Notes: a model not told the origin generated them from the sequence alone. A stretch of DNA of 64,000 bases from Viridothelium virens (GCA_010094025.1 ML991771.1:558001-622000); one strand, 5' to 3'; shown: positions 47,928 through 59,436, numbered from the stretch's first letter. Numbers and translations are program-made.

Positions 47928-50900
47928 TCAGCGAATCTCGAAAATAGTGGTCGGACAACCCTTATTGTTTTGATGCGCCATCGCCTCGCCATCCATCATA
48001 CCGTGGATATAGCATTCGCCGAACATCTGATACCAATATCGACCGTCGTCACCCAGCCTTGCTCGAAGGTTCGCAACTATCTTCTCCCCATAAGCACACG
48101 CGTCCTTTTCACTGAGTCTTTGTCTCAGCTTTCTCTTTCCGTCCTTCCGCCCGCAGTCGTAATCATATACCTTGGTACCAGTCCTCATTCTTCGAGGCAT
48201 ATTGTCTCGCCAGCCCTTCGGGCATTCCTCGATCTTTTCTTGCAGTCTTCTCCATGGCCCTGACATCTGTCCCTTCATCTCTTCGATTCTGGACTTCAGA
48301 TCCTCTTTCGACCGAATATTATGCGTTAAGCTCGATTGATGTTTTTGCCATAATGCGGAGGTCTCTGCTCGGTCTAGTCGGAACCTATGTTCGTTGGTAT
48401 CTGTGCGATCTTCCGAACTATATGAATCTGAGTCTTGGCCTGGGATTTTGAACAAGATGCTATGATCGCCCTCATTTCCATCGTCGTGATTCCTCTCAGC
48501 CATGGCGGGCCCAGAGTTCGATTCAGGTATTCCTTTAATTTGATTCTCCTCTGCGATTTCTGGATCCCGATTCAGTAGCTGGCGTCACCACGGATACTTC
48601 CATCACATACCTTTGCCGACTTCATCATTGCCCCCTCCATCGCCTACTTGCATACCGCGATCATTGGTCTTGATGTCCGGAAAGCCGTCTTCACTGGCGT
48701 GAGCCTGATGTCCTTTTGGTACACAATCTGCTTGTGACGATTTTCTTCGCCCTGCGATTTTCTGATCATTCTTCTGCTCGCCATTGTGTCTTGAAATGCT
48801 TGAGTCTCGCGCTGTTCTGACACGAGCGTTCTGCTTACGGATAGCTTCATCTTGTTGCGTTTTCGTTTTCTCATAACCGCTGCGTCTATCTGCTTGCCTC
48901 TGCTTTTGCTTCTCCGGCGAGCACCATGAATCTTTCAATTTTTGTATGTGATCGTTTTTCTCACCTTCAACAAGGCGCTTCCATCGACGACCGTAGCTCA
49001 GAGCTAAACTCATCTCCCTCCAATTGACTGTCGGTGGTGTCCAGTCTTTCCTCCAGCGTTCCAGGAATGGCTCTCTCTGCTGCTTGCTTGCTGCTTCTGC
49101 TCTCAATCGATCGAGATTGCGCTCTTGCGTAGCCCGCTTCATTTGCTCCTTTTCCCAAGCATCGATCGAGTCGCGGAGACTAGAGTTTTTGGGATCCGGT
49201 GTCCAATGCTTCCGCCACTCAAGATATTGATTGAATTCCTCTTGAGTCTTCACCGCTTGAGGCTCCTCGCCCTTCCTCCCGCTCTTACCCATCCACGCGT
49301 TGAATTCGTCGTCTTCTGAGGCGTCCTGATGTACCGATCGCCATTCTTGACGCCAGTCAGTATCCTCTTCCCATTCTTGCTTATTTTTCACGTCTTCCTT
49401 TGTCCCGCAAAATTTACCCTGCTCCCTAAGCCAAGCTCTGAACGAGTCAATGCATAAGAAGCGCGAGTTCTCAGCTCTCCAGTCATTTTTCCACTGGTGA
49501 TCTTGGCACCATTCATCCCGACTCTTCTTCCATTCTTCTGGATATCCACTCTTCCTTTTTCCCTGCTTAAGCCAGATTCTGAACCCATCCTCCTCCGAAT
49601 ACCGGTTATTATCTCGCTGCCATTGATCACGCTGTGATTTGTCGTCCTTAAACTCCTTCCAAACCCTTTTTTGTTGCTCCGTAGTTCGTGTAGGGTTGCA
49701 TTTGTCTTTCAGCGCGACATTGACCATATTCTCCAGTGTCTCGATCTCTTTCTTCGACCTCTTTCCTATCGCCTTTTCTTTCATCACCCAACTGTTGAAT
49801 TCATGAATGAGCATCAGCGCCTGCCGCGTCTTTTTCCAATGGTCGGCCCATCGCTTATCGCCCTTCCACATTTCGCGTTTTGCCCGCTCCCACTTCATAT
49901 AATGCTCGTCATCTTCCATCCGCTTCGACCTGAACTTTTCTCTTTTCACCAGATGGTTACTGTAGTAGCCTGCAGCTCGTTCTGCTAAATATTTCAGTTC
50001 CCATTCCATTTCGATGTCCAAGACTCCTGGATTCTTCGGCCCATTCTTGCGGAGGATTACTGGGACACTGCAACCATACAAGATACATACCAAATCTCCA
50101 GCTTGAACATTCTTGGAAACTAGCCCAAGCTTTCCGTGTTTTGTCCTGACAAGCGCCCGGTTCCAAATAGCTGCCTGGACTCTGCGACAGAACTGAGCCA
50201 CCACGGAGTTGCGTTCATTACTGATGAGGCCATTTGTGTCGACAGTGCCACTCTGAAAGCTACCTTTGTTGAAGGATTCCTTACACGCACGAGAATAGTA
50301 GACCGGAGGGTTTTTGCCGTCTCGTCCGCGATCAGCGACAAGAGTTCGCCAGAAACGGTCCGGAGGATCGCCTTGCGTATTCCTCCAGCCTGCAAACTCC
50401 GCCCATTCGCTCGGTATTGAGCCGTTCTGCGATGAAGGCTGCACATCTTGTATCTCGTCGAGAATGAATCCTTTAACGTACATACTGAAGTACTTCAACT
50501 GTGTTCGCGATTCGTTCTTTAACCGAGTGCTTGTTTTCGATGGCTCTTTCCCTTGAGCGGTACCATTCTCTCCGTTACACTCTTTCCCTCCTTGTTCGAG
50601 CTGCTGTCCTTGCTGCAGTTCGTCCGCAGCGTCCTGCTCGTGGACTGCAGGACTCGTATAGGGTTGGCTGGCATTTTGTACGTTTGCATCATTATCTATT
50701 CCGCTTGGTTCCGCAGTCTTGATGAGGTTTCGCCCTGTCTGTGTACTCACGACATTCTCCAATTCCAATTCTCTCTTACGAAACCGAAAACTCTTCATAT
50801 CGAGGCCTTTCGTTTCAGCAGCCTTGTAGTTTCGATGCGTCAGAGTGGGCAAGCCTACGAGCGGGTCGGCATTCTTTCGGCCCATTTTCATTCCTTCAAC

Positions 50901-52400
50901 CCCAGGTTTGGTGTCCATTCCATAAGAAGCTTTTGAAAGCTGAGGGATCCAAGACGGCATTGACATTTCGTCAGCACTCTTCGCTGAGAGACTCAATTCA
51001 GCTGCCCACGGTCTGCAGATCACGTCCAACGCCCGAGATGGATCGATATGCAAAGCTCGTTCTATGCAAAACTGGATGAACTCCTTGCAAACGTCTACAT
51101 ACGGCGCCTCGTAGCTGACCGTGTATCGTTTCTTCTCCATAAACATTTCCAATGCTCTTTCGGTATGATCTGAGACGCGAAATTCCTGGTTGGCAGCTGT
51201 GGGACTTGTGTCTTTAGCAATCCCAAGCAAAGCATATATTGTATCGTGAGGCTTCAAAACATTGAAGATAGACAGACTGCAGACAAGATATTCAAGGTCC
51301 AAAAGCGGCTGGGCTTTCGGAACCACCCCATTCTCTAGGCTATCGCGTTCGTACTGTAGAGCACGTTCACGGGGAGACACCACTTCGTCATCCTCCGACT
51401 CGATGTCGACTTCATCTGGCTCTGGTGAAGATTTCTTCTTGACAGCCGGCTTTTTCTTACCCTCAGAAGCCTTTGAGCTGTGTTGATAATCGCGAAACAG
51501 CTCACTCGTTGCACGAACAAGAAGGCTTGCCCCTAGGGCAGAAACATACTCGAACCACATGGGAACATGATAGTATTTAGGATCCTTCTTCATGACCTCG
51601 GACAGTCGGTGGGTGGCTGTTTCAACCTCAACAAAGAGCTCTACAGCCACGGCAAACTTGTTCCATGCGATCTTCGCCGAACCGCAATGGATGATGGCTT
51701 TCCTCGCAAGTGCGACCTCTTGAACCACCCAGCGTCGCGAGAACCACGGACGTTGCATGAGTTCCAGGAGTGATTTCCATTTCTCGGTAGCCTTCTCACT
51801 TTCGCATAATTCGTCGAAGTGTTGAAGCTGCAGGACCTCTTTCTTTATGAATCGAATCGCAATCCTGCTGGATTCGCTCGGATTGCCTAGCCAGATCCGT
51901 ACACAATCGGCGTTCCCATATATGTCGGCCATCATCTCAACCTGGCGATTCCTTTCTGTCACATTGTCTTCGTCTATGCAAACGGCATCTATCCACAATC
52001 GACGGTCGTGCTCATGATGCCGAAGAGCGCGGAGTGCAGCAACAAGGTCGGACCGCACGGCTTTGGCGTATCGGGTGCCGCCTTTTCGGATGTTGATCCA
52101 CGATTCCTCGTTTTGTATCCCCCAACACCAAGACAAGGCATCATACGGCACAAACTTAATAGGCGGATTGTGCTCTAGGCGCTGTTTGGAGTCCAGAATC
52201 GTCCCAAGGATGAGTTCGCAGTGGACCTCCAAGTCCTCAGGATGACCAGGGAAGACATTGAGAATCCGAATTGCGCCAGGCTTCTCGAGTTTGTCATAAT
52301 GCTCGGTCTTGAAGACAGGGCGATCATCGTCGGTCCGATCGACGCCTTTCTCGGCAACGTCAAAGGGACCTTGTGGAGAATGGTTGGGAGGCGACTGCAT
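47928..52400 (-). CDS. Very large HET-domain (heterokaryon incompatibility) protein with inserted Trp repeats
   Basis: Two exons (to 48611 and 48559-47928, intron 51 bp with GTATGT donor). From the first in-frame ATG at 52400 it has 1473 residues; the frame is open to a TTG at 52610 but has no earlier ATG. The HET domain covers about residues 80-260: FVPYDALSWCWG, RRLWIDAVCIDEDN, ERNRQVEMMADIYGNADCVRIWLG, RPWFSRRWVVQEVALA. An acidic/Lys-rich disordered part follows near 320. The usual C-terminal HET-family module is present but split: FCRRVQAAIWNRALV with GDLVCILYGCSVPVILRK ends near 50056, and its partner GRYWYQMFGECYIHGMMDGEA starts near 48045. Between lie about 650 charged residues with Trp-rich repeats. 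Such proteins trigger growth arrest or cell death on non-self fusion; the partner is unknown. Confidence 0.88.
49135..49850 (-). repeat. Coding array of about five Trp-rich repeats inside the HET protein
   Basis: Five degenerate units share the pattern xW(K/R)-x10-12-(D/E)(F/I)xxW followed by a Lys/Gly-rich turn: DHWKKTRQALMLIHEFNSWV, DQWQRDNNRYSEEDGFRIWL, NDWRAENSRFLCIDSFRAWL, QEWRSVHQDASEDDEFNAWM and KHWTPDPKNSSLRDSIDAWE. Units two to five are spaced about 135-140 bp (45-46 residues); the first is about 220 bp away. I recognise no named repeat family. They probably form a helical or coiled-coil rod. Confidence 0.7.
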
Positions 52401-53491
52401 TGGAACGCATGTGGACAAATACTTGGAAAGACGCTCAGAGCTATCGCGATAATACAATCGACACTCTGTCGCGAAGTGCGACAAGCGCAAGTTATGTAGT
52501 ACCACCCTTCGACATCTGGCCTCTGCCCCAGCCTCTCCACCTAGGGAGGTCTCCGAGATCGTGTCATCCTTTTTTTCCCCCCCCTGGAGCCCTGGCGAAT
52601 TACTCGCCAAGAGGCTGATCTTGCAGTGGAGCCATCGATGAGGTTCATTGCCTTTATGCTAGAAGGAGTCGGAGGCCGCCTTCAGCTGAAAGGCGGACCG
52701 TTTTTTTGACTACTTTCATTGGCTTGGGAGTCAACAGTGCTGCAAGCAATCGCACCGAGAAGGCCTTTTGCGTAAGATCGCGTCGTTAATAATGGGAGTA
52801 CAAGCCTTATCCCCCGACCTGAAGGCGCTAAAGGCACTTTTTGGTGGAACCTAGACCTATTTCGAGGTGAAGATCAGTTATCACTTGTGAGATCGCGCAT
52901 CGAGGCTGCGAGGCTGCGACCGAACGCGGAGGTTGGCTGGCACAGCTGGGACCTGCGCACCTGCAGTCGGCGGCTTTGATATCGGCTAATTGCTAGATCC
53001 CTGCTCTTAGTGTTTGCCATCTTCTTGCTTTTTTCTGGCATCCTCACCCTGCATAGCGAGCCCAGATCCGAATTGATGTCTTCCGGAACTATTTCGTACT
53101 TTTGGTTCATGGCCAAAACGTGCGCCACCCGAACCGCGCTCTTGATTTATCATCAGTTTAGCAGGCGTTAGTCGAAGGCCTACGCTTTCCTCAAAGCTTA
53201 TTTCGACTCAATACTCAGTGCCTATTTTATCCATAGTGAAAAGTCATACCGCTATCACTCTTGGGCACCACGGTCATAAAATATCCAAATTTCCATCCAA
53301 ACAAGGCCTTACTTACGCAGCGATAATATACTTAATAACATTCATTAATGTCGACGTCGATTCCCAAGAAGCTCACGTTTTGGGTGTAGTGTTAGAAATG
53401 ATGAAAATGGATTCTTTCAGAGATTTTACGTCCGTGCTGCGTGGTGCCGGAATTTTGCTGGGGTTTCCCGATGCCGATCTTGTAAAATACC
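52401..53491. other. Upstream region of the HET gene
   Basis: It includes 210 bp of open frame continuous with the HET gene but lacking an ATG, preceded by a homopolymer pair (8 C and 7 T on the plus strand, about 52569-52583). The remainder has no supported gene; a 103-codon plus-strand frame at 53218-53529 has no domain character. Confidence 0.5.
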
Positions 53492-53971
53492 TTAGTATCC
53501 TGCGAATGACAGCAAGCCTAATTTTGTGAAAAGTGATGTTTGGGGTCCAGCCAGAAGCTTCTGTTTTTCCCCGCCAAGACCCATGTTTACACGCTCGCTT
53601 AACTCAACTGGGTGGATTGGCTCTCCAGTATATATCATATTCGACTCATCGACGCTCAGTCTGGGTCGAATGCTAATGTCAGAGATCGAAGAGCTCGACA
53701 TTTGCTGGCGTCGACAAGGCGAGGTGTTGCAACTGGGGGCTTCCGAGGTACTTGGAGAAGGATCATGCTTACGACGGATATGAGTGGTGAAGTTATCGTT
53801 GCTTTTGCAATAGCATTTGTGATTAAGCTTGATTGCACGGTTATCAAGCAGTTGTACTGCCGCGGCTACGCTCGAGGAATGTATCAACAGGCGAGATCTC
53901 CGGCTATTTGTAACATAGTAGTAAGTATTTAATATCTGCAAATGATATCGGGACTCGCCACTGCCTTCCAC
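53492..53971 (-). other. Unresolved coding-like segment with a C2H2-finger-like end
   Basis: A 159-codon minus-strand frame contains SNDNFTTHIRRKHDPSPS, which matches the second half of a C2H2 zinc finger (DNxxxHxxRKH), followed by a Ser/Pro-rich region. An intron acceptor-like GCAAAAG stands directly before the finger half, so this may be the last exon of a zinc-finger gene, but I cannot find an upstream exon with the paired cysteines. It could equally be a decayed gene. The upstream part of the frame is probably not coding. Confidence 0.3.
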
Positions 53972-54757
53972 CAGAGCAAGACTGGGACCTGCTTTGATGA
54001 ATTCATTGGCTTTGATGAACTCATCGAGTGAGTAGTGCCGACCTACGGATCCCCTGCTAGCGCATCTAAGTTCTCAAAGACGTAAAAATAATTGTATGCC
54101 ATGATGACTAATGGGAGCTAATCACTGTCTATTCCAAGAAGCAGAGAAATTGAGAAATTTGACTGTTACTCATTAAAGGATGACTGCCGGAGTGGAAGCC
54201 AGCGGAATATGTATTCATCAACCTTTGAGGGTTTCTTTGCTGGACACTCAATGGTAGATGGCGCCATAGCACTTATAGAGGTGACTCGATGAACAGTCGC
54301 TGAGATACTGATGGTGAGAGGAGTAGGCTGGGGTCACGCTAGAACCATACCTAGGGGCTAGGTTTGGAGACAAGGGTGAAAGTGTAGGTGCTTCCGCTGC
54401 GCTACACCTAATTTGGACGGCTTCAGGTTGCATGATGGCCTGTCTACTATTTCTGGAGCGACAGCGACCTCTTGCCCACCCGCAGGGAAGCGTTACCTCT
54501 TACTTGTGCCGCCCGACACATGACAGGCCTCGGCATTGATTTGCGCCACCGCGTAGGACGACGCTTGGCAATCCTGATCGAGAGCTCAGGCAACAGCTGC
54601 GGGGTGCTCCATCGAGCTTAAACCATCCCGCACAGCCGCATTCGAAGTTAGGAGGTTTATGCGATGTTTTAGTATATACGACATATAATGCAGGTCCATC
54701 TTCGAGATCCTTTCCGCTTTTCCTTTGCTGCTCGCGGGATCCAGACCCAGACCCGCC
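53972..54757. other. Intergenic stretch upstream of the second membrane-protein gene
   Basis: No confident gene. A stop-free minus-strand stretch near 53950-54060 reads protein-like (LDEFIKANEFIKAGPSLALV) and may belong to the C2H2-like remnant. A TATA-like GTATATAC lies near 54672. Confidence 0.4.
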
Positions 54758-55697
54758 ATGGGAGATAATCTGACGGATTTTTTCTTTACTTCGCACTTGA
54801 CGCAATGGCAATGTACCAGCAACATCGCCAGCTACTTTACATGTATACCGCCCAGCGCATGCGCTCATAGCACATCAACAGGGCAGGCGTATTGCTGCAG
54901 TAATGGAGGGGAAGCAGACGGATGCTACACCGAGGGAACCAAATGCAAGACAGATGGCTCGACATCAACTTGTGGTGGAGATGATCAGACCATTCAATTT
55001 TGCTGTTTTTCTGAGGGGTATGGTGTCTGCAATCATTCGAGGGAAGTGGAGCTAACGTTAGAGGTACGGATCTAGACAATCGTGTACACAGAAACTCGGT
55101 AAATGGGCTCAGCCACCTTCGTTGACGGCATCATCTAATTTCAAGGGTACAGGCGAATTGAATGTATGTTGGGGAACCGGCGCAAACCCGCTTGCGAAAG
55201 TGAACGATAATCAACTGAACGCAACGTTTTCGTCCTTGAGCTCAGCACATCCGTCCGCTTCCACCTTCGCCTTCAATCCAGCTAAGCTTCAATCATCCAC
55301 GGCCTCAAGTCCTTCGTCTGCTCGGACAAACGCTCCTCACCACTCTTCGCATGGCTCTCTTTCCAGCGGCTCCATTGCTGGTATCGTTGTAGCTGCAATT
55401 TTTGCGCCTATCATCGTGATAGGTATAGTTATGATCTTCGGGAGGAAACGTTTGAGAAGCATGGTACAGCGTGCACGACAGCGTAAAGGGTCTTTAGACT
55501 GGACTCTAGCAAGGAACAACCGTCAAATGGCGGAGGCCGATGCAGGGATAAGACCTGAGTTAGATGGCAGACAGATCCCAGCGGAGCTCGCAGGTTCTGC
55601 AGTCACTACTGCACAAGAATTGCCCGCGAGGACCGAAAACCAACCGGCTAAACCACAAGCTTCCGAGGAAGTACAGACAGCAAGCTCCCGTCTGTAG
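54758..55697 (+). CDS. Cys-rich, Ser/Thr-rich single-pass membrane protein
   Basis: Two exons (54758-55017, 55076-55697) give 293 residues. The 58-bp intron was chosen by GTATGG donor, a GCTAACG branch site and TAG acceptor with correct phase, joining CCFSEG to QSCTQKLGKW. The outer half has about ten cysteines in pairs (QCTSN, FTCIPPSAC, YCCSNG, GCYTEGTKC, FCCFSE), then NVCWGTGANPLAKVNDNQLN, a block I know from a fungal family of small surface proteins. A Ser-rich stalk leads to the membrane segment GSIAGIVVAAIFAPIIVIGIVMIF, a basic stop-transfer (GRKRLRSMVQRARQRK) and a cytosolic tail. The open frame upstream reads a hydrophobic stretch (ILSAFPLLLAGS) but lacks an ATG, so a missing first exon with the signal peptide is likely. 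Confidence 0.75.
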
Positions 55698-55973
55698 ATC
55701 CTTGTGACCATATTGTAAGAGAATTAGAGACGGAGACAAAATGGTGTTACTGCATGCTCGAATATCTTCCAGCAGTTTATCCGTGCAGTACGGGGAACCC
55801 AAAGATTTCTCCCGGGATAACCTCTTGTTCAGATCATCTTGAGGCTCACCTTATCTATCTGTAATCCCAGCTAGCTCAGGCATACCTCCAGGGCACACAA
55901 AGCTTCCAGAAAGACAGGCCAATCAAAGAAGCATACAAAATTCTTCGCAGCTGAATTTGATCTGTCAAAAACG

Positions 55974-58769
55974 TTACCTACCCTCCACCATCAACCCCTT
56001 CTTCTTCGCCGCCCTCAACCCCACCAACGTCCCCTCCCGCCCCTCCTCCCGTCCCACCTCCACCACCACGAACCGCACAAAATCCCGACTCAGCCAGTAG
56101 CTGCTGTGCGCGCCCAACATGGTGAGATACTGGATCTCGAGCGGGCCGCCACCGTAGCGAAGATAGTAGTCGATCTGGCCGTGGTCATTGAGCAGGAAGG
56201 CGCGCTTCTCAGCCAGCTCCTCGCGCGTGAAGTTGTGCGTCTCGAGTTCGACGCTCGAGGGGAGCCGCACCGGCTGCGTCGACGACGACGACGAGATCCG
56301 AGCTGCGGCAGCGGCTTTGGATGCGGGGACGGCCGAGGAGGAGGAGGACCCGAAAAGGCGGAAGATGCCCCAGCTGGTGTTCGCGCTGGGGATCCACGCG
56401 GGGCGCAGCGCGGCGGCGTAGTCGGCGTCGACGGCGGCGTTGATGTGGTAGGCTACAGGGTCGTAAGGATTGACAATGTTGAAGATGTTGTCGACTGCAA
56501 CGCAGCCGTAGTCGCCTCGTTCGCCGGCGATATTGGGCGAGGAGGTAGTCGTTGGGTCGGATCCAGGCTTTTCGCGGCCACGCCGAGGACGCAAGGAGGC
56601 TTTCTTGAGGAGGAGGAAGAAGCCAGCAGGGCTGCCACAAAGGAAGAGAGTCTTTGTGTCAAATAGAAAGTGGTTGAGCGGTGCGGTAGGCTCAGTGCTG
56701 TGAATTAAAAAGGCGTCGGCGTAAGTGGGCTGATTACTGAGTATGTCAACCGCCATGACACTGCCAAGGGAGTGTGCTATCAGATGGACGCGGCCATAAT
56801 GCTCGAAGCCAGGATTGTTTTTACACCATAGGCGATATATCCTGTTGGCTTCCTGGATGACGGCTGCTATCATTTTGGGCTGGTGGTGTGAGAGATAGTA
56901 TGGGATATCTAGCATGACATCACTTACGATCCCACGCACCGAAGGGAGAGTATTAGGAGTGATGTCTTTGAGACTGAAGCGATTGGCTGCAGCATCTTCA
57001 GTATCATCACGATAGCCGCCTTCCTCAAATGAGAGCTTGTTTCGCCAGTTGACAGGTAAAAGCATCAGACCTCCCATGTCCTTGCGAAGGTGGGACTTGA
57101 CCGCAGGGGTGCCCAGCTCGACGTTAAATTCGCGACGCAATGCGTTCATAGCATAGGTAAAGTGGTAGCTTTCAACTCGCTCCGAGAGCTTTTGACCGAT
57201 GCCATGAATGACTAGAACAAGGTCGGTGACCTTAGGACCGTTCGACCGGGCGATTGTGGGATCGGACCGCTGACGGCGCTTGAGTGGCGCTCCAGATTGC
57301 GAGGTTGAGACGCCTTCTTCTGCTTTGGCTGTCGTGGAATCGTTCTTTGGTGGATTTAATTTATCCCATGTCCTCTGGTCAAAGCCTCTGACAACATGCA
57401 CACCTATCTTATGGCCCTTTCGGATGTAATTTGCTAAAGGCCTCCGGCCATAATAACTTGATGGCTGCAATTTCGGATTGAGAATGTGGGCTTCTTCTGC
57501 GTTTGAGTATACGATGCCAGCAGATGCATACGTCCTTTTCTGGCCATCTCTGCCGTAAGAAGATTTTCCTGCCGCTTTGTTGTCTTGTCCGTTGGGTCCG
57601 GTAGAGATGTCAACTAAGTTCTCTGCTTCTTCAAGTGACCTTTCACGTTGTTTCTCGGGCGAATCCAGATCGTCGAGCATAGAGGCAGAACGATTTCTTC
57701 CTGACGTCCTCATAGGCGTGCTAGGTCTACTGTTCTGTTTCTTTCTGGTGTAATCTGGCCACAATCGATGCATAATTTTCATCTCTCCTAAGGCGCCAAC
57801 AGCGACAGCGCTATCGAGTTCGTCGTTCCAAGTTTCAGTCCAAGGTTTGAGTGCCACGTAGCCTGCCTCTAACATGTTTGCCACATTGACTTCTACTGGA
57901 AGCATAGTCTCTTTGTAGAACCAAGTTCCGCGAATTACGTCAGATACATCTGCCAATGGTGGCCAATATATGGGCTCCATTCGTAGATGGGGCATTAGAA
58001 CTTCATGTAGACGGGAAACTCCGACGGGGATCTTGGCCGAGAGACCCGCTGCCTCTGCGTCTTCCACTCGACGCGCAGCTGAGAGGTCCCCAACGGATGA
58101 GCCGCGCGTCTCGTCCGTTGAGTCGTCCCAATTATAGCTGTCATTGCCAAGAACTGGAGGCCGTGATGCTGCTGTGGTCCGAAATGTATCCGAGATATTC
58201 GTCCGTGAGGGCGCACGGATGAAAGGAGTACCCGTCACAGTAGATGTGTCAATGTTCACTGCTGCCTCTGATGTATCTAGCCTACCGATTGGTCCTTCTC
58301 CCTCCTCCGCATTACCCGTCTCTTGAATATGATGCGTTCTACTCTGCTCTTTGAGGCTTCGACCTCCATCCGAGTCCCATTCAAATCCTCTATTAGCGTT
58401 CCGACTCGACTCGACGGGGTTTCGCTGAGTGACTGCGCTCGAATCTCTAGGATATTCGTCCTCCTCATAAATGGGCTTTTCTCCCTTCTCCTCATGGTAT
58501 CTTAGGATGTTCCTCCTGAGCTCATTCCAAGCTTTGTCCAGTGCTGTATTATCGTACGCAGAGAAAGGTCGCGGGGCATTCCTGTAGCCCCCTGCTGCGG
58601 GCGGAGGGAGCGGGGAGAGTGGATCATCGATAGCGAGAGGGGAGGCATAGAAGAAACGTGCACTAATTGGTGGAGGTGGTTCAGGGTGATGGACGACTTC
58701 GCGGATGTATTGATTCGTGTGTCGGAAGGCAGGCGTTCGACTAGGCTCTCGACCTGTGTGGGTGGTCAT
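55974..58769 (-). CDS. DDHD-domain phospholipase (PA-PLA1 / yeast Ddl1 type)
   Basis: A complete intronless gene of 931 residues. The first 250 residues are mostly disordered. A WWE-like or family N-domain follows (DVIRGTWFYKETMLPVE, AGYVALKPWTETW). The lipase core has VLVIHGIGQKLSERVESYHF and the nucleophile elbow AHSLGS with Ser667. The DDHD domain lies at about 690-910: HFLFDTKTLFLCGSPAGFFL, FNIVNPYDPVAYHIN and DHGQIDYYLRYGG, with its metal-binding-type Asp/His residues. Members hydrolyse phosphatidic acid and related lipids; yeast Ddl1 acts on mitochondrial cardiolipin. Ser/Ala-rich insertions near 830 and an Arg/Gly-rich insertion near 730 interrupt the domain. The gene diverges from MLH1. 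Confidence 0.92.
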   Translation of the reverse strand: MTTHTGREPSRTPAFRHTNQYIREVVHHPEPPPPISARFFYASPLAIDDPLSPLPPPAAGGYRNAPRPFSAYDNTALDKAWNELRRNILRYHEEKGEKPIYEEDEYPRDSSAVTQRNPVESSRNANRGFEWDSDGGRSLKEQSRTHHIQETGNAEEGEGPIGRLDTSEAAVNIDTSTVTGTPFIRAPSRTNISDTFRTTAASRPPVLGNDSYNWDDSTDETRGSSVGDLSAARRVEDAEAAGLSAKIPVGVSRLHEVLMPHLRMEPIYWPPLADVSDVIRGTWFYKETMLPVEVNVANMLEAGYVALKPWTETWNDELDSAVAVGALGEMKIMHRLWPDYTRKKQNSRPSTPMRTSGRNRSASMLDDLDSPEKQRERSLEEAENLVDISTGPNGQDNKAAGKSSYGRDGQKRTYASAGIVYSNAEEAHILNPKLQPSSYYGRRPLANYIRKGHKIGVHVVRGFDQRTWDKLNPPKNDSTTAKAEEGVSTSQSGAPLKRRQRSDPTIARSNGPKVTDLVLVIHGIGQKLSERVESYHFTYAMNALRREFNVELGTPAVKSHLRKDMGGLMLLPVNWRNKLSFEEGGYRDDTEDAAANRFSLKDITPNTLPSVRGIVSDVMLDIPYYLSHHQPKMIAAVIQEANRIYRLWCKNNPGFEHYGRVHLIAHSLGSVMAVDILSNQPTYADAFLIHSTEPTAPLNHFLFDTKTLFLCGSPAGFFLLLKKASLRPRRGREKPGSDPTTTSSPNIAGERGDYGCVAVDNIFNIVNPYDPVAYHINAAVDADYAAALRPAWIPSANTSWGIFRLFGSSSSSAVPASKAAAAARISSSSSTQPVRLPSSVELETHNFTREELAEKRAFLLNDHGQIDYYLRYGGGPLEIQYLTMLGAHSSYWLSRDFVRFVVVEVGREEGREGTLVGLRAAKKKGLMVEGR

Positions 58770-59436
58770 CTCACAATACCCTTTTCAAGGGACTCGGTCC
58801 AGTTTTCTATGATCGAGACAGTAGGACATAGTTGACGTTGAAAAGGAACATTCCTGGGCTTGGTGGGCAACAGGTGTTAAAGAGATGGACTATCCGCCAG
58901 TGTTGCAACTGAGCGGGTTGTGGTTGAGGGGAGTGAGCTTCAGTGCAAGCGGGCCTGACATGTCACGCAGAGATCCACCGCATCTCTGACTAAGAGCACA
59001 GGCACGATGAGGATATGTGGCCATGACTATCTGATGTTGAGAGTTGAAGCCTAGGTAAGGAAGTCACGAGTGACACTTGCTCTTGTCCCTCGTGGCACCC
59101 TGGGCACGCCGCTCTGCGTAAGATCGTAGCGCTTTCTATGCACGCTGACGTGTGCCCAGCGAGGATTAATCAGATAATCAGATCAAGCTCTGAGTACGGA
59201 GCATGAATCTATCATTTTCATCGCATGTACCTACAATCATCTCAATTGATGTTTTGTTTGTGAGTACAGTGGACGGTCCTTCCTTCGCTGCTCCCATCCA
59301 CACCCATTATCGTATCGAAATTCCGCGACTGATATCATCACTGTCTTTACCCCTTCACCCAATGGACCAGACAACAATTGTGCTTTGATGTTACATCGTC
59401 AGTGCAGAAAAGACCTGGTAAGGTGACGCTGCGAAA
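58770..59436. other. Divergent promoter region of the DDHD phospholipase and MLH1 genes
   Basis: About 670 bp between divergent starts. No ORF with family character and no definite core element seen. Confidence 0.6.

Noticed and set aside
56106-56666. 186-codon plus-strand ORF
   Set aside because: Antisense to the DDHD phospholipase; low-complexity Arg/Gly/Asp composition typical of a shadow frame.
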